Positions 1 through 9,653 of a stretch of 64,000 nucleotides of DNA are shown in pieces. Numbering within the stretch: the stretch's first letter is position 1; each line of letters opens with the position of its first letter. Both the position numbers and the translations under genes were made by a program. The DNA lies in contig NW_026912192.1 of the NCBI RefSeq assembly GCF_963662255.1, positions 930,001 to 994,000 of the forward strand, written 5' to 3'. The DNA is from Cinclus cinclus (Eukaryota; Chordata; Aves; Passeriformes; Cinclidae). The notes beneath the pieces are model-generated. The model made no database searches. It worked only from the letters and a program-made list of their open reading frames with translations, and was not told the DNA's origin.

Positions 1-114
1 CTTAATGTGTAGCCGCAGTTGTTCTAGGCGAGATTGTAGCCGAGAAGCTTTCCGTCTCCATTCACGAGACAAGAAAAGCAGAACGCAATGGTCTAGAGGG
101 TTGAGAAGAAAAGT

Positions 115-192
115 GCTCGTAGCGAGCTCGTTGCGGCAGAAGCGAAAGCCAGGAGCAGCGTGCTCGCTGCGAGAAGTAGACGGCGCTTCGCC
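115..192. repeat. Cluster of three short hairpins (reference copy 1)
   Basis: Within 78 bp there are GCTCG-TAG-CGAGC (115-127), CTCG-CTG-CGAG (163-173) and GGCG-CTT-CGCC (182-192), each a 4-5 bp stem with a three-base loop. An overlapping eight-base palindrome CGAGCTCG lies at 123-130. Copy 42 loses the closing pair of the third stem through 185A. Confidence 0.6.
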
Positions 193-242
193 TCCTTGGG
201 AAGGAAATCGCGTCTGGGCACGAACGGCAGCCAGCGAAGCTT

Positions 243-262
243 CAGAACAGCAGGCTGTTCTG
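243..262. repeat. 20-bp near-perfect palindrome (reference copy 1)
   Basis: Nine-base arms starting CAGAACAG and ending CTGTTCTG flank a two-base centre (AG at 252-253). It is kept in all copies except copy 5, where 261A breaks one outer pair. It could form a hairpin or cruciform or bind a dimeric protein; nothing shows which, if any. Confidence 0.75.
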
Positions 263-313
263 CTCAGCGTACGAGCCTGAAGTGAGTGGCAAGGGCTAAG
301 GGGACAGTTCCAA

Positions 314-341
314 GGCATCTAGCTTTCCTGCTAGCAATGCC
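314..341. repeat. Bulged inverted repeat in the invariant core (reference copy 1)
   Basis: GGCAT+CTAGC (314-323) pairs with GCTAG (330-334) and ATGCC (337-341) around a six-base loop, with CA (335-336) bulged. This is ten base pairs in total, and it is identical in every copy. Confidence 0.7.
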
Positions 342-543
342 ATTTCTACCCTGCTGTGGAAAACATTGTCCTTTGCCCTTCTGCTCCGAGAGGCAGAGAG
401 CACCTCGGCAGACGCAGTGCAGAGGGAAAGGACACAGTATCCGAGGGAGCGTGGCGCTGCTTAGGCGGGCAAAGCAGAAAGGTGCCGCCCGGCACTGGCT
501 TTGACTCCCTGAGCTTCCTTGCTAGGACAGCAGCTGCCGAAAG

Positions 544-562
544 CTGGCAACTAGGCTGCCAG
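544..562. repeat. Short hairpin (reference copy 1)
   Basis: CTGGCA at 544-549 is complementary to TGCCAG at 557-562, with a seven-base loop. Invariant in all copies. Confidence 0.6.
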
Positions 563-608
563 AGTGCAGAATGTCGGCGGTCTGGCACGCCTGCTTGCCG
601 AAAGCCAG

Positions 609-683
609 TTTCAGCGAGACAGCGTGCTAGGCTCTGTTTCACAGCACCTTGGAGAACACGCCCTTGAAGAATGCCGTCTCTGT
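609..683. other. Variable block of the unit (reference copy 1)
   Basis: Eight of the 23 variable sites fall in these 75 bp: 609, 610, 649, 662, 668, 676, 683, plus 610 as a double change with 609 in copy 36 counted once, giving seven separate positions. Sites 649, 662, 676 and 683 travel together as TCGT or CACC, with a single CCCC intermediate in copy 8. Confidence 0.75.
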
Positions 684-1293
684 TCCGCAAAAGCTCTGCC
701 ACAGTGAAGGTGGAAGAAGCAGCCTGTGGCCACGGGCAGAGCTGGTCAACAGCTGCGCCTAACTTTGCCAAGCTGCGAGAGCATTCTCAGCCGAGTTCTG
801 CTTTGACAGAGCTATTGCTGAACTTTTGCAGCCCCGGAGGCTGCTGAAACCAAGGCTGTGTTCTGCCTCTTCATTCTTGCCTTCCTGTGCTCCAGCGAGA
901 AGTGAAGCTCTGGCACGTCATTCAGCTTTGCCGCCTCTCTGCACGGAAAGCACTAGACAGAACTAGTGTGCTTCGTGCATGCTCTCTCCTCGCTTTTATG
1001 GTCACTGCTCTGCTTTTTGCTTGGCAGCGTTCAAAGGGTCCACGGCATACCTCTTGCACAGCGAGAGGTGGCCGGCGAGGAATACTTGCTGGCTTAAGTC
1101 GTTCCATGCTCAAGGCATTCATCAGAGCAGCACAATGCGGGAAAAGAGGGGGGAACATTGCAGGACAAATTTCTATGCTGGAACATGATTGTCTGCGAGA
1201 CAGCTCTCCGCAGCGCTAGTATTTGGCCAGGCTGAAATCAGCGCCACGGGAAGCCAATCTGACAAGCGGAGTGCAACGAGCGCGGCGATACGG

Positions 1294-1312
1294 GGCCACT
1301 TGGCAGGTGGCC
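1294..1312. repeat. Short hairpin (reference copy 1)
   Basis: GGCCAC at 1294-1299 is complementary to GTGGCC at 1307-1312, with a seven-base loop. The same GTGGCC/GGCCAC core appears as the palindrome GTGGCCAC at 726-733. Confidence 0.6.
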
Positions 1313-1379
1313 GAAGAAAGACGGCTGCCCCGCGAATGTGGTGCCAGAAGGCAAGTTTCAGCAGGGCGTTCCGGGCGAG

Positions 1380-2758
1380 CTTAATGTGTAGCCGCAGTTG
1401 TTCTAGGCGAGATTGTAGCCGAGAAGCTTTCCGTCTCCATTCACGAGACAAGAAAAGCAGAACGCAATGGTCTAGAGGGTTGAGAAGAAAAGTGCTCGTA
1501 GCGAGCTCGTTGCGGCAGAAGCGAAAGCCAGGAGCAGCGTGCTCGCTGCGAGAAGTAGACGGCGCTTCGCCTCCTTGGGAAGGAAATGGCGTCTGGGCAC
1601 GAACGGCAGCCAGCGAAGCTTCAGAACAGCAGGCTGTTCTGCTCAGCGTACGAGCCTGAAGTGAGTGGCAAGGGCTAAGGGGACAGTTCCAAGGCATCTA
1701 GCTTTCCTGCTAGCAATGCCATTTCTACCCTGCTGTGGAAAACATTGTCCTTTGCCCTTCTGCTCCGAGAGGCAGAGAGCACCTCGGCAGACGCAGTGCA
1801 GAGGGAAAGGACACAGTATCCGAGGGAGCGTGGCGCTGCTTAGGCGGGCAAAGCAGAAAGGTGCCGCCCGGCACTGGCTTTGACTCCCTGAGCTTCCTTG
1901 CTAGGACAGCAGCTGCCGAAAGCTGGCAACTAGGCTGCCAGAGTGCAGAATGTCGGCGGTCTGGCACGCCTGCTTGCCGAAAGCCAGTTTCAGCGAGACA
2001 GCGTGCTAGGCTCTGTTTCACAGCACCTTGGAGAACACGCCCTTGAAGAATGCCGTCTCTGTTCCGCAAAAGCTCTGCCACAGTGAAGGTGGAAGAAGCA
2101 GCCTGTGGCCACGGGCAGAGCTGGTCAACAGCTGCGCCTAACTTTGCCAAGCTGCGAGAGCATTCTCAGCCGAGTTCTGCTTTGACAGAGCTATTGCTGA
2201 ACTTTTGCAGTCCCGGAGGCTGCTGAAACCAAGGCTGTGTTCTGCCTCTTCATTCTTGCCTTCCTGTGCTCCAGCGAGAAGTGAAGCTCTGGCACGGCAT
2301 TCAGCTTTGCCGCCTCTCTGCACGGAAAGCACTAGACAGAACTAGTGTGCTTCGTGCATGCTCTCTCCTCGCTTTTATGGTCACTGCTCTGCTTTTTGCT
2401 TGGCAGCGTTCAAAGGGTCCACGGCATACCTCTTGCACAGCGAGAGGTGGCCGGCGAGGAATACTTGCTGGCTTAAGTCGTTCCATGCTCAAGGCATTCA
2501 TCAGAGCAGCACAATGCGGGAAAAGAGGGGGGAACATTGCAGGACAAATTTCTATGCTGGAACATGATTGTCTGCGAGACAGCTCTCCGCAGCGCTAGTA
2601 TTTGGCCAGGCTGAAATCAGCGCCACGGGAAGCCAATCTGACAAGCGGAGTGCAACGAGCGCGGCGATACGGGGCCACTTGGCAGGTGGCCGAAGAAAGA
2701 CGGCTGCCCCGCGAATGTGGTGCCAGAAGGCAAGTTTCAGCAGGGCGTTCCGGGCGAG
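1380..2758 (+). repeat. Satellite copy 2
   Basis: Barcode G/C, TCGT, T/G/G/G, A, T, C (type Y). Confidence 0.95.
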
Positions 2759-4137
2759 CTTAATGTGTAGCCGCAGTTGTTCTAGGCGAGATTGTAGCCG
2801 AGAAGCTTTCCGTCTCCATTCACGAGACAAGAAAAGCAGAACGCAATGGTCTAGAGGGTTGAGAAGAAAAGTGCTCGTAGCGAGCTCGTTGCGGCAGAAG
2901 CGAAAGCCAGGAGCAGCGTGCTCGCTGCGAGAAGTAGACGGCGCTTCGCCTCCTTGGGAAGGAAATCGCGTCTGGGCACGAACGGCAGCCAGCGAAGCTT
3001 CAGAACAGCAGGCTGTTCTGCTCAGCGTACGAGCCTGAAGTGAGTGGCAAGGGCTAAGGGGACAGTTCCAAGGCATCTAGCTTTCCTGCTAGCAATGCCA
3101 TTTCTACCCTGCTGTGGAAAACATTGTCCTTTGCCCTTCTGCTCCGAGAGGCAGAGAGCACCTCGGCAGACGCAGTGCAGAGGGAAAGGACACAGTATCC
3201 GAGGGAGCGTGGCGCTGCTTAGGCGGGCAAAGCAGAAAGGTGCCGCCCGGCACTGGCTTTGACTCCCTGAGCTTCCTTGCTAGGACAGCAGCTGCCGAAA
3301 GCTGGCAACTAGGCTGCCAGAGTGCAGAATGTCGGCGGTCTGGCACGCCTGCTTGCCGAAAGCCAGTTTCAGCGAGACAGCGTGCTAGGCTCTGTTTCAC
3401 AGCACCTTGGAGAACACGCCCTTGAAGAATGCCGTCTCTGTTCCGCAAAAGCTCTGCCACAGTGAAGGTGGAAGAAGCAGCCTGTGGCCACGGGCAGAGC
3501 TGGTCAACAGCTGCGCCTAACTTTGCCAAGCTGCGAGAGCATTCTCAGCCGAGTTCTGCTTTGACAGAGCTATTGCTGAACTTTTGCAGCCCCGGAGGCT
3601 GCTGAAACCAAGGCTGTGTTCTGCCTCTTCATTCTTGCCTTCCTGTGCTCCAGCGAGAAGTGAAGCTCTGGCACGTCATTCAGCTTTGCCGCCTCTCTGC
3701 ACGGAAAGCACTAGACAGAACTAGTGTGCTTCGTGCATGCTCTCTCCTCGCTTTTATGGTCACTGCTCTGCTTTTTGCTTGGCAGCGTTCAAAGGGTCCA
3801 CGGCATACCTCTTGCACAGCGAGAGGTGGCCGGCGAGGAATACTTGCTGGCTTAAGTCGTTCCATGCTCAAGGCATTCATCAGAGCAGCACAATGCGGGA
3901 AAAGAGGGGGGAACATTGCAGGACAAATTTCTATGCTGGAACATGATTGTCTGCGAGACAGCTCTCCGCAGCGCTAGTATTTGGCCAGGCTGAAATCAGC
4001 GCCACGGGAAGCCAATCTGACAAGCGGAGTGCAACGAGCGCGGCGATACGGGGCCACTTGGCAGGTGGCCGAAGAAAGACGGCTGCCCCGCGAATGTGGT
4101 GCCAGAAGGCAAGTTTCAGCAGGGCGTTCCGGGCGAG
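2759..4137 (+). repeat. Satellite copy 3
   Basis: Barcode C/C, TCGT, C/G/T/G, A, T, C (type X, same as copy 1). Confidence 0.95.
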
Positions 4138-5516
4138 CTTAATGTGTAGCCGCAGTTGTTCTAGGCGAGATTGTAGCCGAGAAGCTTTCCGTCTCCATTC
4201 ACGAGACAAGAAAAGCAGAACGCAATGGTCTAGAGGGTTGAGAAGAAAAGTGCTCGTAGCGAGCTCGTTGCGGCAGAAGCGAAAGCCAGGAGCAGCGTGC
4301 TCGCTGCGAGAAGTAGACGGCGCTTCGCCTCCTTGGGAAGGAAATGGCGTCTGGGCACGAACGGCAGCCAGCGAAGCTTCAGAACAGCAGGCTGTTCTGC
4401 TCAGCGTACGAGCCTGAAGTGAGTGGCAAGGGCTAAGGGGACAGTTCCAAGGCATCTAGCTTTCCTGCTAGCAATGCCATTTCTACCCTGCTGTGGAAAA
4501 CATTGTCCTTTGCCCTTCTGCTCCGAGAGGCAGAGAGCACCTCGGCAGACGCAGTGCAGAGGGAAAGGACACAGTATCCGAGGGAGCGTGGCGCTGCTTA
4601 GGCGGGCAAAGCAGAAAGGTGCCGCCCGGCACTGGCTTTGACTCCCTGAGCTTCCTTGCTAGGACAGCAGCTGCCGAAAGCTGGCAACTAGGCTGCCAGA
4701 GTGCAGAATGTCGGCGGTCTGGCACGCCTGCTTGCCGAAAGCCAGTTTCAGCGAGACAGCGTGCTAGGCTCTGTTTCACAGCACCTTGGAGAACACGCCC
4801 TTGAAGAATGCCGTCTCTGTTCCGCAAAAGCTCTGCCACAGTGAAGGTGGAAGAAGCAGCCTGTGGCCACGGGCAGAGCTGGTCAACAGCTGCGCCTAAC
4901 TTTGCCAAGCTGCGAGAGCATTCTCAGCCGAGTTCTGCTTTGACAGAGCTATTGCTGAACTTTTGCAGCCCCGGAGGCTGCTGAAACCAAGGCTGTGTTC
5001 TGCCTCTTCATTCTTGCCTTCCTGTGCTCCAGCGAGAAGTGAAGCTCTGGCACGTCATTCAGCTTTGCCGCCTCTCTGCACGGAAAGCACTAGACAGAAC
5101 TAGTGTGCTTCGTGCATGCTCTCTCCTCGCTTTTATGGTCACTGCTCTGCTTTTTGCTTGGCAGCGTTCAAAGGGTCCACGGCATACCTCTTGCACAGCG
5201 AGAGGTGGCCGGCGAGGAATACTTGCTGGCTTAAGTCGTTCCATGCTCAAGGCATTCATCAGAGCAGCACAATGCGGGAAAAGAGGGGGGAACATTGCAG
5301 GACAAATTTCTATGCTGGAACATGATTGTCTGCGAGACAGCTCTCCGCAGCGCTAGTATTTGGCCAGGCTGAAATCAGCGCCACGGGAAGCCAATCTGAC
5401 AAGCGGAGTGCAACGAGGGCGGCCATACGGGGCCACTTGGCAGGTGGCCGAAGAAAGACGGCTGCCCCGCGAATGTGGTGCCAGAAGGCAAGTTTCAGCA
5501 GGGCGTTCCGGGCGAG
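4138..5516 (+). repeat. Satellite copy 4
   Basis: Barcode G/C, TCGT, C/G/T/G, A, T, C, plus 1281G (window 5418) and the private change 1287C (window 5424). Confidence 0.95.
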
Positions 5517-6895
5517 CTTAATGTGTAGCCGCAGTTGTTCTAGGCGAGATTGTAGCCGAGAAGCTTTCCGTCTCCATTCACGAGACAAGAAAAGCAGAAC
5601 GCAATGGTCTAGAGGGTTGAGAAGAAAAGTGCTCGTAGCGAGCTCGTTGCGGCAGAAGCGAAAGCCAGGAGCAGCGTGCTCGCTGCGAGAAGTAGACGGC
5701 GCTTCGCCTCCTTGGGAAGGAAATGGCGTCTGGGCACGAACGGCAGCCAGCGAAGCTTCAGAACAGCAGGCTGTTCAGCTCAGCGTACGAGCCTGAAGTG
5801 AGTGGCAAGGGCTAAGGGGACAGTTCCAAGGCATCTAGCTTTCCTGCTAGCAATGCCATTTCTACCCTGCTGTGGAAAACATTGTCCTTTGCCCTTCTGC
5901 TCCGAGAGGCAGAGAGCACCTCGGCAGACGCAGTGCAGAGGGAAAGGACACAGTATCCGAGGGAGCGTGGCGCTGCTTAGGCGGGCAAAGCAGAAAGGTG
6001 CCGCCCGGCACTGGCTTTGACTCCCTGAGCTTCCTTGCTAGGACAGCAGCTGCCGAAAGCTGGCAACTAGGCTGCCAGAGTGCAGAATGTCGGCGGTCTG
6101 GCACGCCTGCTTGCCGAAAGCCAGTTTCAGCGAGACAGCGTGCTAGGCTCTGTTTCACAGCACCTTGGAGAACACGCCCTTGAAGAATGCCGTCTCTGTT
6201 CCGCAAAAGCTCTGCCACAGTGAAGGTGGAAGAAGCAGCCTGTGGCCACGGGCAGAGCTGGTCAACAGCTGCGCCTAACTTTGCCAAGCTGCGAGAGCAT
6301 TCTCAGCCGAGTTCTGCTTTGACAGAGCTATTGCTGAACTTTTGCAGTCCCGGAGGCTGCTGAAACCAAGGCTGTGTTCTGCCTCTTCATTCTTGCCTTC
6401 CTGTGCTCCAGCGAGAAGTGAAGCTCTGGCACGGCATTCAGCTTTGCCGCCTCTCTGCACGGAAAGCACTAGACAGAACTAGTGTGCTTCCTGCATGCTC
6501 TCTCCTCGCTTTTATGGTCACTGCTCTGCTTTTTGCTTGGCAGCGTTCAAAGGGTCCACGGCATACCTCTTGCACAGCGAGAGGTGGCCGGCGAGGAATA
6601 CTTGCTGGCTTAAGTCGTTCCATGCTCAAGGCATTCATCAGAGCAGCACAATGCGGGAAAAGAGGGGGGAACATTGCAGGACAAATTTCTATGCTGGAAC
6701 ATGATTGTCTGCGAGACAGCTCTCCGCAGCGCTAGTATTTGGCCAGGCTGAAATCAGCGCCACGGGAAGCCAATCTGACAAGCGGAGTGCAACGAGCGCG
6801 GCGATACGGGGCCACTTGGCAGGTGGCCGAAGAAAGACGGCTGCCCCGCGAATGTGGTGCCAGAAGGCAAGTTTCAGCAGGGCGTTCCGGGCGAG
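5517..6895 (+). repeat. Satellite copy 5
   Basis: Barcode G/C, TCGT, T/G/G/C, A, T, C, plus private 261A (window 5777), which weakens the near-perfect palindrome at unit 243-262. Only copy of domain 1 with 975C. Confidence 0.95.
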
Positions 6896-8274
6896 CTTAA
6901 TGTGTAGCCGCAGTTGTTCTAGGCGAGATTGTAGCCGAGAAGCTTTCCGTCTCCATTCACGAGACAAGAAAAGCAGAACGCAATGGTCTAGAGGGTTGAG
7001 AAGAAAAGTGCTCGTAGCGAGCTCGTTGCGGCAGAAGCGAAAGCCAGGAGCAGCGTGCTCGCTGCGAGAAGTAGACGGCGCTTCGCCTCCTTGGGAAGGA
7101 AATCGCGTCTGGGCACGAACGGCAGCCAGCGAAGCTTCAGAACAGCAGGCTGTTCTGCTCAGCGTACGAGCCTGAAGTGAGTGGCAAGGGCTAAGGGGAC
7201 AGTTCCAAGGCATCTAGCTTTCCTGCTAGCAATGCCATTTCTACCCTGCTGTGGAAAACATTGTCCTTTGCCCTTCTGCTCCGAGAGGCAGAGAGCACCT
7301 CGGCAGACGCAGTGCAGAGGGAAAGGACACAGTATCCGAGGGAGCGTGGCGCTGCTTAGGCGGGCAAAGCAGAAAGGTGCCGCCCGGCACTGGCTTTGAC
7401 TCCCTGAGCTTCCTTGCTAGGACAGCAGCTGCCGAAAGCTGGCAACTAGGCTGCCAGAGTGCAGAATGTCGGCGGTCTGGCACGCCTGCTTGCCGAAAGC
7501 CAGTTTCAGCGAGACAGCGTGCTAGGCTCTGTTTCACAGCACCTTGGAGAACACGCCCTTGAAGAATGCCGTCTCTGTTCCGCAAAAGCTCTGCCACAGT
7601 GAAGGTGGAAGAAGCAGCCTGTGGCCACGGGCAGAGCTGGTCAACAGCTGCGCCTAACTTTGCCAAGCTGCGAGAGCATTCTCAGCCGAGTTCTGCTTTG
7701 ACAGAGCTATTGCTGAACTTTTGCAGCCCCGGAGGCTGCTGAAACCAAGGCTGTGTTCTGCCTCTTCATTCTTGCCTTCCTGTGCTCCAGCGAGAAGTGA
7801 AGCTCTGGCACGTCATTCAGCTTTGCCGCCTCTCTGCACGGAAAGCACTAGACAGAACTAGTGTGCTTCGTGCATGCTCTCTCCTCGCTTTTATGGTCAC
7901 TGCTCTGCTTTTTGCTTGGCAGCGTTCAAAGGGTCCACGGCATACCTCTTGCACAGCGAGAGGTGGCCGGCGAGGAATACTTGCTGGCTTAAGTCGTTCC
8001 ATGCTCAAGGCATTCATCAGAGCAGCACAATGCGGGAAAAGAGGGGGGAACATTGCAGGACAAATTTCTATGCTGGAACATGATTGTCTGCGAGACAGCT
8101 CTCCGCAGCGCTAGTATTTGGCCAGGCTGAAATCAGCGCCACGGGAAGCCAATCTGACAAGCGGAGTGCAACGAGCGCGGCGATACGGGGCCACTTGGCA
8201 GGTGGCCGAAGAAAGACGGCTGCCCCGCGAATGTGGTGCCAGAAGGCAAGTTTCAGCAGGGCGTTCCGGGCGAG
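6896..8274 (+). repeat. Satellite copy 6
   Basis: Barcode C/C, TCGT, C/G/T/G, A, T, C (type X, same as copies 1 and 3). Confidence 0.95.
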
Positions 8275-9653
8275 CTTAATGTGTAGCCGCAGTTGTTCTA
8301 GGCGAGATTGTAGCCGAGAAGCTTTCCGTCTCCATTCACGAGACAAGAAAAGCAGAACGCAATGGTCTAGAGGGTTGAGAAGAAAAGTGCTCGTAGCGAG
8401 CTCGTTGCGGCAGAAGCGAAAGCCAGGAGCAGCGTGCTCGCTGCGAGAAGTAGACGGCGCTTCGCCTCCTTGGGAAGGAAATGGCGTCTGGGCACGAACG
8501 GCAGCCAGCGAAGCTTCAGAACAGCAGGCTGTTCTGCTCAGCGTACGAGCCTGAAGTGAGTGGCAAGGGCTAAGGGGACAGTTCCAAGGCATCTAGCTTT
8601 CCTGCTAGCAATGCCATTTCTACCCTGCTGTGGAAAACATTGTCCTTTGCCCTTCTGCTCCGAGAGGCAGAGAGCACCTCGGCAGACGCAGTGCAGAGGG
8701 AAAGGACACAGTATCCGAGGGAGCGTGGCGCTGCTTAGGCGGGCAAAGCAGAAAGGTGCCGCCCGGCACTGGCTTTGACTCCCTGAGCTTCCTTGCTAGG
8801 ACAGCAGCTGCCGAAAGCTGGCAACTAGGCTGCCAGAGTGCAGAATGTCGGCGGTCTGGCACGCCTGCTTGCCGAAAGCCAGTTTCAGCGAGACAGCGTG
8901 CTAGGCTCTGTTTCACAGCACCTTGGAGAACACGCCCTTGAAGAATGCCGTCTCTGTTCCGCAAAAGCTCTGCCACAGTGAAGGTGGAAGAAGCAGCCTG
9001 TGGCCACGGGCAGAGCTGGTCAACAGCTGCGCCTAACTTTGCCAAGCTGCGAGAGCATTCTCAGCCGAGTTCTGCTTTGACAGAGCTATTGCTGAACTTT
9101 TGCAGTCCCGGAGGCTGCTGAAACCAAGGCTGTGTTCTGCCTCTTCATTCTTGCCTTCCTGTGCTCCAGCGAGAAGTGAAGCTCTGGCACGACATTCAGC
9201 TTTGCCGCCTCTCTGCACGGAAAGCACTAGACAGAACTAGTGTGCTTCGTGCATGCTCTCTCCTCGCTTTTATGGTCACTGCTCTGCTTTTTGCTTGGCA
9301 GCGTTCAAAGGGTCCACGGCATACCTCTTGCACAGCGAGAGGTGGCCGGCGAGGAATACTTGCTGGCTTAAGTCGTTCCATGCTCAAGGCATTCATCAGA
9401 GCAGCACAATGCGGGAAAAGAGGGGGGAACATTGCAGGACAAATTTCTATGCTGGAACATGATTGTCTGCGAGACAGCTCTCCGCAGCGCTAGTATTTGG
9501 CCAGGCTGAAATCAGCGCCACGGGAAGCCAATCTGACAAGCGGAGTGCAACGAGCGCGGCGATACGGGGCCACTTGGCAGGTGGCCGAAGAAAGACGGCT
9601 GCCCCGCGAATGTGGTGCCAGAAGGCAAGTTTCAGCAGGGCGTTCCGGGCGAG
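8275..9653 (+). repeat. Satellite copy 7
   Basis: Barcode G/C, TCGT, T/G/A/G, A, T, C. First copy with 918A. Its right half resembles copies 32 and 33. Confidence 0.95.

Larger units (their letters stand above)
262..608. other. Invariant core of the unit (reference copy 1)
   Basis: Apart from 261A in copy 5, just outside, I found no substitution in this 347-bp stretch in any of the 47 copies (up to unit 566 in copy 47). Overlapping frames on both strands translate identically in every copy, which leaves little room for hidden base changes. It recurs every 1,379 bp. It contains the bulged hairpin at 314-341 and the hairpin at 544-562. Function unknown. Confidence 0.7.
28..1200 (+). other. Seven GCGAGA motifs per unit (reference copy 1)
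   Basis: GCGAGA starts at unit positions 28, 169, 614, 775, 895, 1061 and 1195, all on the same strand. Near matches sharing CGAGA are at about 41, 65 and 384. Chance expectation for one six-base word in 1,379 bp is about 0.3. Spacing is irregular (120 to 445 bp), so it is not a simple internal tandem repeat. Confidence 0.65.
1..1379 (+). repeat. Satellite copy 1
   Basis: Barcode C/C, TCGT, C/G/T/G, A, T, C (type X). Matches copies 3 and 6. Used below as the reference for features inside the unit. Confidence 0.95.
1..9653 (+). repeat. Array domain 1: copies 1-7, block TCGT
   Basis: All seven copies carry T, C, G, T at unit positions 649, 662, 676 and 683, which is rare further right (only copies 11, 18, 19, 23 and 27). 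All have 889G and 221C. Two subtypes are mixed: X (832C, 918T; copies 1, 3, 4, 6) and Y (832T, 918G or A; copies 2, 5, 7), in the order X-Y-X-X-Y-X-Y. This is an imperfect two-copy alternation. Copies 1, 3 and 6 look identical. The domain may continue to the left of the window. Confidence 0.85.

Noticed and set aside
346..771. 141-codon frame on the minus strand, recurring in every complete copy
   Set aside because: It overlaps two plus-strand frames. Its conservation follows from the general uniformity of the array, and the differences it has (662, 676, 683) are mostly amino-acid changing. No domain, signal peptide or start context was recognised.
887..1219. 110-codon plus-strand frame with a hydrophobic stretch resembling a membrane segment
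   Set aside because: The start depends on GTG at 887 and is lost with 889T. Site 918 changes V, G or D, and 975 changes R or P. Hydrophobic residues come from a T-rich run. No homology recognised.
1..1379. CENP-B box
   Set aside because: I looked for TTCG-n4-A-n2-CGGG on both strands of the unit. TTCG at 188-191 and 973-976 lacks the A and CGGG at the right spacing, and no reverse match was seen.
1379..1380. A biologically special unit junction at the window start
   Set aside because: The phase is arbitrary: the window happens to begin there, and the sequence runs on across the junction without any boundary signal.
1189..1697. Open frames of 156 codons (+, 1189-1659) and 174 codons (-, 1173-1697), recurring in most copies
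   Set aside because: They lie almost fully antiparallel on the same bases, match no family I know, and cross the unit junction. Between copies they change amino acids freely (for example R/P at 209, R/H at 221 and 1291), and 221T in fact opens or shifts the end of the plus-strand frame to 137 codons. Stop-poor GC-rich satellite explains them.
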